From an uncultured Collinsella sp. (GTDB lineage Bacteria; Actinomycetota; Coriobacteriia; Coriobacteriales; Coriobacteriaceae): a DNA stretch of 22,346 bases. The stretch is taken from contig UQXT01000027.1 of NCBI GenBank assembly GCA_900545075.1, forward strand, positions 1-22,346, read 5' to 3'. Below are positions 13,818 to 21,695 of this stretch, piece after piece; positions within the stretch are counted from its first letter, which is position 1, and each line of letters starts with the position of its first letter. A model generated the notes under the pieces. The model made no database searches. It was not told where the DNA came from and saw only the letters and a list, made by a program, of their open reading frames with translations. A program made the position numbers and the translations under genes.

Positions 13818-14933
13818 AACCGCAGCCGTCCACGATCGAGCTGTTTTGTGTCTAACGGGCGTCTTTCCGTCAATTACTCCCAATTTTGTCCAGTCAACGA
13901 ATAGTTCAGACCGGAGTAATGTCTCAGCCCTTTGCTCATCCGAGCTTTTATCACAATATTCAGCATCGAGCATCCTGCATATGGCCTTAACGATCGCGCG
14001 GAATCTATTCTCATCGGATATCTGTCTGTGTGTCAGGAGAAGTACATCGTAGCCCATGGCCTGAAGGGCCGTCATGCGGTCAGCGTCACGCAAGCCATCC
14101 CCTGCGCGTCCGTGCGAGGCCTTTCCCTGACATTCAATGGCCACCTGTCGCCTGCCGTCCGGCGAAGACAGAAGTAGATCGATATACACACGGGACTTTC
14201 CCACAATCGCTCGAGCACTTGTGCTTAACGTCACTTCGACATTGAGCTCTATGCCGCAAAACCCTTCGCCTCCCAGGGATCGCGGCAGTCCAAGCAACAA
14301 ATACGCCTCAACCTCAAAAGGCGACGCGGCACCCAATGGAACGAGTTGCGATACCGCCATAAATCTATTGCCGTAACGCATCCCGCAAACATCTGAACAA
14401 AAACGGTCAAGGTCTCCGCCCAAAACCAAAGCGTCTCGACGCCATAAATTTGAGGCGGTGCCGCCCTCGGACGGGCAGCGCACCCAACCGAACGTTGTCG
14501 AAATCGCGCCCGAATCAATTGCACGCGTAAGCTCCGCCTCAAGTGCCGCCGGCAGAGCGCACACCGCAAACAGGCCACACATCTCCGCCAATACCAAAAG
14601 AAGTTGAAGATCCGTCAGATGCCGCGACATGATGAATGCCGTCAGCAGAGGAGACGTAACCAAAAACCCATGCTCCGTTTCCAGCACGGATTCCCTGGGG
14701 AGCTCACCAAGAAACAGCCGCTGTCTAATGCTGACAGGACAAGTCCGCTTGTTTCTCGTCCGAACCAATGTATACAACGGGAAGCCGAGCGCAACCGCAG
14801 CCGTCGGGTTACGGACGAGGTCATATCGCTGCCGGTCTTCTTCCGGCCGTGGAAGCGGCGGACACAAAGCGCGGACCTGAGGCGGCAAACGCCAGTACTT
14901 AAAAGCCGATATGTCACAAAGTAGATCCTTCAT
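13806..14933 (-). CDS. Hypothetical protein with a DUF559-like nuclease C-terminus
   Basis: The protein has about 375 residues. Its first half has no recognised family, though the opening (SAFKYWRLPPQVR) resembles the N-terminus of AbiEi-like and related accessory proteins. The C-terminal part looks like a PD-(D/E)XK endonuclease-like fold of the DUF559/Vsr type: D254 in YIDLLL, E269 and K273 in VAIECQGK, then DADRMTALQAMGYDVLLLT. The start is ATG 14933; GTG 14939 is possible and neither has a strong ribosome site. It has no operon partner, is bracketed by two copies of a 121-bp repeat, and its stop codon lies within copy 1. Such genes are often mobile or defence-related; the function here is unknown. 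Confidence 0.65.
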   Translation of the reverse strand: MKDLLCDISAFKYWRLPPQVRALCPPLPRPEEDRQRYDLVRNPTAAVALGFPLYTLVRTRNKRTCPVSIRQRLFLGELPRESVLETEHGFLVTSPLLTAFIMSRHLTDLQLLLVLAEMCGLFAVCALPAALEAELTRAIDSGAISTTFGWVRCPSEGGTASNLWRRDALVLGGDLDRFCSDVCGMRYGNRFMAVSQLVPLGAASPFEVEAYLLLGLPRSLGGEGFCGIELNVEVTLSTSARAIVGKSRVYIDLLLSSPDGRRQVAIECQGKASHGRAGDGLRDADRMTALQAMGYDVLLLTHRQISDENRFRAIVKAICRMLDAEYCDKSSDEQRAETLLRSELFVDWTKLGVIDGKTPVRHKTARSWTAAVLSE

Positions 14934-15017
14934 AGGCACAGGAAAACACGAATTTCAACCCAGCCTGTCTCGCATTGGCGCGAACGCACCAAAAATGGCG
15001 CCGAACGGACTGCTAAA

Positions 15018-15081
15018 TTTTCAACAGCCCTCCCCAACTGGCCAAAAGCTTGCCGAGAGCTGGACGAAGTTCTGTTGAAAA
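15018..15081. repeat. Inverted repeat with T-run
   Basis: ttttcaacag (15018-15027) is the reverse complement of ctgttgaaaa (15072-15081). On the plus strand the second arm is followed by cccca and seven T bases, as in a terminator, yet no plus-strand gene ends here. It lies in the 180-base space upstream of the nuclease-like gene and may be another intergenic repeat. Confidence 0.55.
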
Positions 15082-15116
15082 CCCCATTTTTTTCTCATGC
15101 AGAAGCTTTGCGCGAC

Positions 15117-15237
15117 AAGTGAGTAGACTTTTTTGAACATCCCGAGCAGGCCGGTCATCCTGCTTTTCAAAACCGCAGGTAGATAGCTTGTTACAAAACT
15201 GCCTGGTCGCCAAAGTTCCAAAAGCCTACTCACTTAG
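15117..15237. repeat. 121-bp repeat, copy 2
   Basis: Same length and orientation as 13697-13817, with about 20 differences, mostly in the middle. The right end keeps the full CTAAGTGAGTAG motif and supplies the end of the pdxR gene. The left end has lost the TAA (acaagtgagtag) but keeps TGA and TAG. No T-run follows. The two copies are direct repeats bracketing the nuclease-like gene. Confidence 0.85.
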
Positions 15238-16665
15238 GTTGCAGAGTGCTCCCATTAGCTGCGATTCCAAGGTATTTAGCGCTTTTGAACTCAAATCGTC
15301 ATACTGAACAAGAATTTGACTTGAGTTTTCAGGGACAAATGCGCCATCGGCACACCAATAACAGTCACTGATATCGACAAAAGGGATACTCGAGCGCGTG
15401 AGGGCCCGCACAAAAGAGCTTCCGCACGCTCCGCGCTCCGCAACCACGGTGCAGTAAAGGCCCGCGTCTGCATGCTCGATCGAAACCTCCCCTGCCGGAA
15501 ACGTTTTCCGCACAAGCGCCGCTAGACCATCACGCGCCTCGCGAGCACGAACGCGCACGCGGTTCACATGTCGCTCGTAATCACCCGATTCCAGCAAACG
15601 AGCCAAAGCGACCTGGTCAACAGAACTCACCGACGAGGCGTAAAAACCAAGGTTGTGCCTAAACCGCTCCATCAGCTCATCGGGCAGCACCATGTACGCT
15701 AGACGCAACGCCGACGACAGGCTCTTCGAAAACGTGTTGGTGTAGATAACCGACTGGGCGGCATCGATCGACGCGAGCGCGGGAATCGGCTTGCCGGCAA
15801 GGCGAAACTCACAATCAAAGTCATCTTCGATGAGATACCGACCCGGTCGCTCGGCGGCCCAGCTCAGCAGAGCATAGCGACGCGCAATGCTCGTCACAAG
15901 GCCGGTCGGATACTGATGGGACGGCATCAGGTGAAGGACATCGGTCCCGGTTTTCTGCAGAGCGCTCAAGTCCACGCCCTCATCATCCAACGGGATATGT
16001 CGAACTTTGCAGCCCATAGCCTGATAGATGCGTGTCAGGCGCAAATAGCCCGGATCCTCAACGGCATACACCTTGTCCGCGCCAAGCAACTGAACCAACA
16101 TGGTATCGAGCAGCTGGGCGCCCGCACCGATAACGATGTTATTAGGATCGACATTCATGCCCCTCGTCCCACGCAGATGGTGAGCAATTGCGCGTCGTAG
16201 CCGAGCGGTGCCCTGCGCCGGTGCGGGCGAAAAGATTTCGCGTTCGTCTTCGGACGTCAGCGTCGCCCGTAGCGCGCTTTGCCAAAGCCGCGCCGCCTCC
16301 AAAGCGGAAGGAGAAAGTGCATCGAATCGCTCGACCTGTCCGTTGACATCATGCGCGCTGGGGCCCACAGAGACGGCATCTCGCTCGACACCCTCCGCAG
16401 CCAAAGGCAAAACCGGTGCATCCGGAAGCTCACAAGCGTAGTAACCGCGACGCGGCATTGAGCAAATATAGCCCTCAGCGAGTAACTGGCTATATGCATT
16501 CTCGATGGTAATAACGCTGATTCCCAGATGACTGGCAAAGGCGCGCTTAGACGGAAGATGCTCCCCCGCCGCAATGCGCCCAGCAACAATATCGTCTCGA
16601 ATTTGCTGGTAAACATACTCATAGAGCGATGCTTCGCCGCGTTTTTCCAAATTGTAGTCAAGCAT
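15226..16665 (-). CDS. pdxR: MocR-type regulator PdxR
   Basis: This transcription regulator has a GntR winged helix joined to an aminotransferase-fold domain that binds pyridoxal phosphate. Residues 12-80 hold the DNA-binding part (LYEYVYQQIRDDIVAGRI, LPSKRAFASHLGISVITIEN). Residues 120-479 are the aminotransferase-like part with the probable PLP lysine K314 in TNTFSKSLSS and the PLP-contacting DDFDCEF. ATG 16665 gives 479 residues, near the family norm; the longer frame begins at a TTG inside the operator repeat. It is divergent from pdxS, so control of vitamin B6 synthesis is well supported. The protein ends in NLSE and a stop, all encoded by the end of a 121-bp repeat. Confidence 0.9.
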   Translation of the reverse strand: MLDYNLEKRGEASLYEYVYQQIRDDIVAGRIAAGEHLPSKRAFASHLGISVITIENAYSQLLAEGYICSMPRRGYYACELPDAPVLPLAAEGVERDAVSVGPSAHDVNGQVERFDALSPSALEAARLWQSALRATLTSEDEREIFSPAPAQGTARLRRAIAHHLRGTRGMNVDPNNIVIGAGAQLLDTMLVQLLGADKVYAVEDPGYLRLTRIYQAMGCKVRHIPLDDEGVDLSALQKTGTDVLHLMPSHQYPTGLVTSIARRYALLSWAAERPGRYLIEDDFDCEFRLAGKPIPALASIDAAQSVIYTNTFSKSLSSALRLAYMVLPDELMERFRHNLGFYASSVSSVDQVALARLLESGDYERHVNRVRVRAREARDGLAALVRKTFPAGEVSIEHADAGLYCTVVAERGACGSSFVRALTRSSIPFVDISDCYWCADGAFVPENSSQILVQYDDLSSKALNTLESQLMGALCNLSE

Positions 16666-16676
16666 GAGCCTATCAC

Positions 16677-16722
16677 CTGACCTTATTAAGTCATTCAATC
16701 TGGAATTAGTCTGACCTTATTA
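16677..16722 (+). promoter_or_regulatory. PdxR operator: two 12-bp direct repeats
   Basis: CTGACCTTATTA occurs at 16677-16688 and again, identical, at 16711-16722, 34 bases apart (about three helical turns). Paired direct repeats between pdxR and pdxST are the usual binding sites for MocR-type PdxR. The second copy overlaps a likely pdxS -10 (TATTAT, 16718-16723), with TTCAAT 18 bases upstream as a weak -35. The layout suits repression of pdxR and activation of pdxST. Confidence 0.7.
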
Positions 16723-16810
16723 TTATCTCGAAAACTGAGTATTTCGCCATACCCAGCTCCCCGATAGGATGTTCCGCTAAGCAATACACATACCAACCAA
16801 GGGAGCAACC

Positions 16811-17701
16811 ATGGCAGAACAGACCAGCAAGGCCGATCGCGTCAAACTCAATCGCGAACTCGCGCAGATGCTCAAGAGCGGCGTCATCATGGACGTCACC
16901 ACACCCGAGCAGGCACGCATCGCCGAGGAGGCAGGCGCCTGCGCCGTCATGGCACTCGAGCGCATCCCGGCCGACATCCGTGCCGCAGGCGGCGTCTCGC
17001 GCATGAGCGACCCCAAGATGATCAAGAGCATCCAAGAGGCCGTCTCCATTCCCGTCATGGCCAAGTGCCGCATCGGTCACATTGTCGAGGCGCAGGTCCT
17101 GCAGGCCATCGAGATCGATTACATCGACGAGTCCGAGGTTCTCTCCCCCGCCGATGACGTCTATCACATCGACAAGACCCAGTTTGACGTGCCGTTTGTC
17201 TGCGGTGCCCGCGATCTGGGCGAGGCGCTGCGCCGTGTTACCGAAGGCGCCACGATGATTCGTACCAAGGGCGAGCCGGGCACGGGCGACGTCGTCCAGG
17301 CCGTGCGTCACATGCGCAAGATCCAAAAGCAGATCCGCGACGTTGTTGCTCTGCGCGATGATGAGCTCTTTGAGGCAGCCAAGCAACTGCAGGTTCCGGT
17401 CGAACTGGTCCGCGATGTCCATGCCACGGGTAAGCTTCCCGTCGTGAACTTTGCCGCCGGCGGCGTAGCGACTCCCGCCGACGCCGCGCTGATGATGCAG
17501 CTGGGTGCCGAGGGCGTCTTTGTGGGCTCGGGCATCTTTAAGAGCGGCGACCCGGCCAAACGCGCCGCCGCCATCGTCAAGGCTGTGGCAAACTTCAACG
17601 ATGCCAAGCTCATCGCCGAGCTTTCGGAGGACCTGGGCGAGGCCATGGTGGGCATCAACGCCGACGAGATCGAGATCATCATGGAGGAGCGCGGGCGCTA
17701 G
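16811..17701 (+). CDS. pdxS: Pyridoxal 5'-phosphate synthase lyase subunit PdxS
   Basis: PdxS builds pyridoxal 5'-phosphate from ribose 5-phosphate, glyceraldehyde 3-phosphate and ammonia, as a dodecamer with PdxT. The 296 residues are a phosphate-binding TIM barrel with the family landmarks GVIMDVTTPEQA (D28), MALERIPADIRAAGGVSRM, the catalytic lysine K85 in MAKCRIGH, the second lysine K153 in TKGEPGTG, and VNFAAGGVATPADAA. The ATG follows AGGGAG. The gene is 20 bases upstream of pdxT and divergent from pdxR. Confidence 0.98.
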   Translation: MAEQTSKADRVKLNRELAQMLKSGVIMDVTTPEQARIAEEAGACAVMALERIPADIRAAGGVSRMSDPKMIKSIQEAVSIPVMAKCRIGHIVEAQVLQAIEIDYIDESEVLSPADDVYHIDKTQFDVPFVCGARDLGEALRRVTEGATMIRTKGEPGTGDVVQAVRHMRKIQKQIRDVVALRDDELFEAAKQLQVPVELVRDVHATGKLPVVNFAAGGVATPADAALMMQLGAEGVFVGSGIFKSGDPAKRAAAIVKAVANFNDAKLIAELSEDLGEAMVGINADEIEIIMEERGR

Positions 17702-17721
17702 TCCGGCAGAAAGGATCGCAC

Positions 17722-18309
17722 ATGAGCGATTATGCAGACCAGACGGTCGCCGTGCTGGCGGTCCAAGGCGCTTTTGCCGAGCACGAGGCAAGACTATCCG
17801 AGCTGGGCGCACACTGTATTGAGCTGAGGCAGGCGGCTGATTTGAAGCAGGACTTTGACCGTCTGGTACTTCCCGGCGGCGAGTCCACCGTTCAAGGGAA
17901 GCTGCTTGATGAGTTGGGCATGCTCGAGGAGCTTCGTGCCCATATCGCTGAAGGCATGCCCGTCCTGGGCACCTGCGCCGGCTTGATTCTGCTGGCGCGC
18001 GGCCTTGCCGCCCACGACGATAAGGGAACGCCGCGCCTAGCAACCATGGATGTGCTCGTCGAGCGTAATGCCTATGGCAGACAGCTCGGCAGCTTTCGCA
18101 CCAAGGGGCAGGTAGACGGTATCGACGATGAAGTGCCATTAACATTTATCCGTGCGCCCCGCATCGTCGAGGTGCACGGCAATGCCAAGGCCCTGGCCGA
18201 GGTCGATGGCCGCATCGTCGCCGCCCGTCAAGACAATCAGCTCGGTGTCACCTTCCACCCCGAACTCGACGACGACACGCGCCTCCACGAGCTCTTCCTC
18301 CAAATGTAG
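17722..18309 (+). CDS. pdxT: Pyridoxal 5'-phosphate synthase glutaminase subunit PdxT
   Basis: PdxT hydrolyses glutamine and channels ammonia to PdxS. The 195 residues are a class I glutamine amidotransferase with the triad C85 (LGTCAGLILLA), H179 and E181 (VTFHPEL), and the oxyanion-loop LPGGEST at 50-56. The ATG follows AAAGGA. It is the second gene of the pdxST operon. Hairpins begin shortly after the stop. Confidence 0.97.
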   Translation: MSDYADQTVAVLAVQGAFAEHEARLSELGAHCIELRQAADLKQDFDRLVLPGGESTVQGKLLDELGMLEELRAHIAEGMPVLGTCAGLILLARGLAAHDDKGTPRLATMDVLVERNAYGRQLGSFRTKGQVDGIDDEVPLTFIRAPRIVEVHGNAKALAEVDGRIVAARQDNQLGVTFHPELDDDTRLHELFLQM

Positions 18310-18342
18310 GCAGAAACCAAACGAGCGTGGATTTTCGGACGT

Positions 18343-18424
18343 ATAGCAAATGAGAGTGGATAATCTCCCACTTTGAACTTGGATGCAGGCTCATACCGGG
18401 AGATTATCCACTCTCATGCTATGT
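18343..18424. repeat. Hairpin downstream of pdxT, 20-bp perfect arms
   Basis: 18350-18369 is the exact reverse complement of 18398-18417, with a 28-base loop. With a one- or two-base bulge the pairing extends a further five bases (tagca) on each side. Arms are gagagtggataatctccc-like, with no T-run. It may end pdxST transcription or be an intergenic repeat. Confidence 0.8.
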
Positions 18425-18493
18425 AGTCGTTTAAGAACGTCCCCAATGACTACCTTGATCATGGCAATGCCGATGTTTTGGCACCGACAGCGA

Positions 18494-18593
18494 GCGCCCA
18501 CCAGAGCGAACAAATTGGCATGAAAAGAGGACGGCATAGACCTTCTGGTCATGCCGTCCTCTTTGAATGACAAGTTGTCGCTCTGGTGGGCGC
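18494..18593. repeat. 100-bp imperfect hairpin
   Basis: Outer arms of 16 bp (gcgcccaccagagcga) pair perfectly; the middle is partly matched; the inner 13 bp (aagaggacggcat) pair perfectly and continue through agacc/ggtc to a 4-base loop ttct. The asymmetric middle suggests an element that has decayed. No protein frame here is credible. Confidence 0.8.
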
Positions 18594-18606
18594 GCAGCGT
18601 CAACTA

Positions 18607-18633
18607 GTTACGCGGTTCGTAGAACCGCGTAAC
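18607..18633 (-). terminator. Terminator of the RGG-protein gene
   Basis: gttacgcggttc pairs perfectly (12 bp) with gaaccgcgtaac around a 3-base loop, starting two bases after the stop codon. The T-run is weak, but stability and position are convincing. Confidence 0.7.
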
Positions 18634-18635
18634 CC

Positions 18636-19475
18636 CTAAAAGCGGTTGCCGCGGAAGCCGCCACCGTTGCGGCCGCCACGGTCTCCACCGCGACCGCCGC
18701 GGTCGTTACCACGGTTGCCGCCAAAGCCGCCACGGTTGCCGCCGCGGTCGCCATAGCCACCACGGTTGCCGCCAAAGCCGCCGCGACCGCCACGGTCGCC
18801 GCCACGGCCGCCACGGGGACCACGGTCGTCACGGGGACCGCGGGGACCACGGTCGTCACGGCCGCCGCGAGGACCGCGATCCTCGTCCAGGCCCATGGCG
18901 ACGAGCGGAGCGATAACCTTATCGAGAGCGGCCATCAGCTCGGTGGCCTCCTCGTAAGAAAGCTCGGGCAGGAGCTTCTCCTTCTTGTTGGCAAGCTCGA
19001 CCAGGCCCTCAGCGGCATCCTCGGCAGCGAAGACGACGATCTTGCGCATATCGCCCTCGGCGTCGTCGATGCGGCCGACCAGATCGGCAGCCTCGGCCTC
19101 GGCCATCAGACCATCGAGCTCACGAAGGCGCATGCCCAGCAGGTCGGACATTTCCTTCTGCTCCATCTTGGGCTTGAGGTCAAGAAGCTTGATGGCGCGC
19201 TCGATGTTCGCCATGCGCTCGGCCTTGGCCTCCTCCTCCTTGGAAATAGCAAAGCGACGGCTACGCAGCAGGCGGGCGGCCTTCTGCATCTTGTCCATCA
19301 GCTCTTCGTCATCGTAATCAACGGCGGCCTCGACAACCTCGGCCTCCTCCTCGGCGGAAACCTCGTCAGCAGCCTCAACCTCGGCAGCTTCGGTCTCCAC
19401 GGTCTCGACTGCCTCGACCTCGGCAGCCATGGTCTCGTTCTCGGTCTCGTTCATGATCTCTTCGTTCTCGGACAT
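18636..19475 (-). CDS. Acidic protein with winged-helix-like core and RGG tail
   Basis: This is a 279-residue protein in three parts. Residues 1-60 are strongly acidic (Glu/Ala-rich, probably disordered). Residues 60-195 are helical, with a stretch around 90-150 (AIKLLDLKPKMEQKEMSDLL, DDAEGDMRKIVVF) that could be a MarR-like winged helix. Residues 198-279 are a low-complexity tail of GGR, DRGG, GGNRGG and GGYGDRGG units, like RGG boxes that bind RNA. In bacteria such tails occur on RNA helicases and cold-shock RNA-binding proteins. It has no helicase domain. The ATG 19475 has AAGGAG close upstream. RNA binding or condensate formation is inferred from composition. Confidence 0.75.
   Translation of the reverse strand: MSENEEIMNETENETMAAEVEAVETVETEAAEVEAADEVSAEEEAEVVEAAVDYDDEELMDKMQKAARLLRSRRFAISKEEEAKAERMANIERAIKLLDLKPKMEQKEMSDLLGMRLRELDGLMAEAEAADLVGRIDDAEGDMRKIVVFAAEDAAEGLVELANKKEKLLPELSYEEATELMAALDKVIAPLVAMGLDEDRGPRGGRDDRGPRGPRDDRGPRGGRGGDRGGRGGFGGNRGGYGDRGGNRGGFGGNRGNDRGGRGGDRGGRNGGGFRGNRF
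18640..18885 (-). repeat. Tandem coding repeats of the RGG tail
   Basis: Degenerate repeats of ccaccacggttgccgcc type and ggaccacggtcgtca type encode the Gly/Arg/Asp/Asn tail. Repeats of this kind slip easily, so the tail length should vary between strains. Confidence 0.7.
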
Positions 19476-19627
19476 GAGACTCCTTCTTGGCCCTCTCGGG
19501 CATCATCGCCCCATTCGCGGGGCCCGTCGCGCACTCTTTGCGCTTTAAACATTCATGCCTCTCGGCAAAACGTCCATTAGTTTATGGTGTCGCCATCCAA
19601 TCTAGCTGCAGAATCTATGTGCACACA

Positions 19628-21043
19628 TTAATGCGACATGTGCGACTCGCGACGAGCGTACACCAGCGACGCCACGAACCCGACCGCGGCAATTACAGCC
19701 GCCACACGCACGGCAGCTGCAAATCCAATCGCCTGGGCAACGTCCGTCGCAACGCCAGCGGCGCCGGCAGTCGCCGCAGAACTCGAGAGCAGACCGATAA
19801 ACAGCGACGGGCCAAACGATGCGGCAATCATATTCCACGTGTTAAGCAATGCCGTTCCGTGAGGATGTTCAGCGGCGGGTAGCGTCTCCAAGCCGGCCGT
19901 TTGCGAGGGGCTCAGCACCAAACCGACTCCGGCATACACCACAACGGTCAGCGCCACGACGACGCCGATGTTCATGCTTGCCGCCGTCATCGAGATGGCA
20001 ATCTGTCCCACGGCAATCAGGGCAAAGCCGACCGGCAGCAGCGGCCATGCGCCACGGGCGTCCATCACGCGTCCGCCCACAATCGAGGTCACGGCGTTGC
20101 AGGCAATCGCCGGCAAAATGAGCAAGCCCGCAATAAGTGCGGTCATGCCGTATGCGCCCTCAAAATAGAGCGGCAACAAAACGCTCATCGAGAACGTCGT
20201 CATCATCGACACCACCACAAGCAAACACGCAGGCCAAAAACGAATGCTCGCCATGGGACGCACGTTAAGCACCGGATGCACGAGCTTGAGCTGACGGGCC
20301 GCAAATAGGCCGAGCAGCACAACAGCGGCGAAGAACGTCACGATGCCGGCAATCAGATTGGTCGAGAACTCGCCTACGGAATACACAAATGCCGTAATGC
20401 CGGCGGCGAGCAAAACAACCGACAGAATATCAAGCGTGGTGTTCGAGCGCTCTCCGACATTCTGAACAAGCTTTACGCCCGCTGCAGCGACCGCAATGCC
20501 GCCCACCAGCGGCACTACGAACACCGCCCTCCAGCCAAACAACGTGCACATAAGACCGCTGATCACAGGTCCAAACGCCGGCCCTAGCGTAATGCAGGCA
20601 CCACCCAGGCTCAGATACAGACCGAGCTTCTCGCGCGGAGCGCAAGACAGCACCACGTTCATCATGAGCGGAAACAAGATGCCCGATCCCGCAGCCTGCA
20701 GGATACGGCTCGGCAGCAAAACGCTAAACGACGGAGCGATCAGACACAGGACTTCGCCGGCGACCATACATCCGCATGCGAAAAACAGCAGCTTGCGCGT
20801 CGAGAAACGGCCGGACAGGAAGGCCATGATGGCCGTAAAGATCGACGTCACGATCATGTAGCCCGAAACGAGCCACTGCGCCGTGGTTGCACTCACCGAA
20901 AAGGCCGCCATTATGTCGTGCAACGCCACGTTAATGATGTTCTCGTTAAACGCAGCAACAAAGGCTGCAATATACATTACGACGAGAATCGCCGCAGAGG
21001 CCGATGGCGTTACTTGAACTTGTTGCTGAGATTTGCTCCCCAT
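19628..21043 (-). CDS. MFS drug exporter (DHA2-like)
   Basis: This is a proton-driven multidrug-type exporter of the inner membrane. The 471-residue protein has many membrane segments, a DHA2 opening (MYIAAFVAAFNENIINVALHD is split by the first helix), the motif-A-like FLSGRFSTRKLLF loop after helix 2, and LQAAGSGILFPLMMNV. The start is ATG 21043 with GGAAGG upstream; the frame extends to 21478 only across the promoter and antisense to the deformylase gene. The leader contains GCCAGAC, 14 bases, GTCTGGC (21122-21149), a possible operator. Neighbours give no substrate clue. Confidence 0.9.
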   Translation of the reverse strand: MGSKSQQQVQVTPSASAAILVVMYIAAFVAAFNENIINVALHDIMAAFSVSATTAQWLVSGYMIVTSIFTAIMAFLSGRFSTRKLLFFACGCMVAGEVLCLIAPSFSVLLPSRILQAAGSGILFPLMMNVVLSCAPREKLGLYLSLGGACITLGPAFGPVISGLMCTLFGWRAVFVVPLVGGIAVAAAGVKLVQNVGERSNTTLDILSVVLLAAGITAFVYSVGEFSTNLIAGIVTFFAAVVLLGLFAARQLKLVHPVLNVRPMASIRFWPACLLVVVSMMTTFSMSVLLPLYFEGAYGMTALIAGLLILPAIACNAVTSIVGGRVMDARGAWPLLPVGFALIAVGQIAISMTAASMNIGVVVALTVVVYAGVGLVLSPSQTAGLETLPAAEHPHGTALLNTWNMIAASFGPSLFIGLLSSSAATAGAAGVATDVAQAIGFAAAVRVAAVIAAVGFVASLVYARRESHMSH

Positions 21044-21121
21044 GCATTTCCTTCCTCTTGGAACGACAGTCGCATCGCCCCAGAGGAACAGTCCAGGGCG
21101 AAAAATGAGCCCTAGACTTAC

Positions 21122-21149
21122 GCCAGACACCGTACACGACGAGTCTGGC
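21122..21149. promoter_or_regulatory. Inverted repeat between MFS exporter and deformylase genes
   Basis: GCCAGAC (21122-21128) and GTCTGGC (21143-21149) are exact reverse complements with a 14-base spacer, in the shared upstream region of the two divergent genes. This could bind a dimeric repressor of the exporter. The nearby agggc/gccct pair (21095-21113) may fold in the MFS leader. Confidence 0.35.
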
Positions 21150-21248
21150 AACATGGTCCAACGTCGAAAGATTGTAACGCGGACGCACAGCTTTCCTTCC
21201 GCGCTATTATTAAAAGTCCACGAAAGCATAAGACATGAGGAGCCCGCC

Positions 21249-21659
21249 ATGATTAAGCCCATCATGAAATCCGAGTTCTTTTTGCGCCTGCCTTCCGAAG
21301 ACGCGGGACCCGACGATGCCGCGACCGGGCAGGATCTCCTGGATACGCTCCACGAGCATGTGCACGAGTGCGTGGGCCTCGCCGCCAACATGATCGGCGT
21401 GCGCAAACGCATCATCTGCGTAAAGGACGGCAGCAAGTCGCTGCTCATGTACAACCCGCAAATTCTTGAGCAGGTCAATGCCTATCAGACGAGCGAAGGA
21501 TGCCTCTCGCTGACCGGCGAGCGTCCCTGTACCCGCTATCGCCGCATTAAGGTTGAGTATTTGGACGAAAACTTCGTCCACTGCATCAAAAACTTCTCGG
21601 GCTACACCGCCGAGATCATCCAGCACGAAATCGACCACTGCAATGGCGTCGTGGTTTAG
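21249..21659 (+). CDS. Short variant peptide deformylase
   Basis: This enzyme is related to those that remove the formyl group from new proteins. The 136 residues include all three deformylase motifs: GLAANMIG (43-50), EGCLSL (83-88, metal ligand C85) and QHEIDH (125-130, ligands H126 and H130, catalytic E127). The first motif has Asn where the standard enzyme has Gln (GLAAPQ/GLAAxQ), and the protein is about 30 residues shorter than typical, as in a variant group of Firmicutes and Actinobacteria. It is probably a second, accessory copy. ATG 21249 has GAGGAG upstream. It is followed by a LysR gene after 36 bases. Confidence 0.85.
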   Translation: MIKPIMKSEFFLRLPSEDAGPDDAATGQDLLDTLHEHVHECVGLAANMIGVRKRIICVKDGSKSLLMYNPQILEQVNAYQTSEGCLSLTGERPCTRYRRIKVEYLDENFVHCIKNFSGYTAEIIQHEIDHCNGVVV

Positions 21660-21695
21660 GCCACCTGCCAAAATGAGGGTACCGGAGGCCTCCCT

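Noticed and set aside
16666..16698. A TTG start adding 11 residues to PdxR.
   Set aside because: The extension would run through a copy of the operator repeat, and no ribosome site precedes the TTG.
16706..18145. A 479-codon open frame on the minus strand opposite pdxS and pdxT.
   Set aside because: It is antisense to two certain genes. Its length results from the strong GC-ending codon bias; the peptide has no known domain and no ribosome site.
18640..18885. Regular short repeats that look like a CRISPR array.
   Set aside because: The repeats are coding, of uneven length, lack unique spacers, and encode an RGG tail in frame.
21044..21478. An N-terminal extension of the MFS frame by about 145 residues.
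   Set aside because: It would run antisense through the deformylase gene and the promoter region; the ATG at 21043 has a ribosome site and gives the normal family length.
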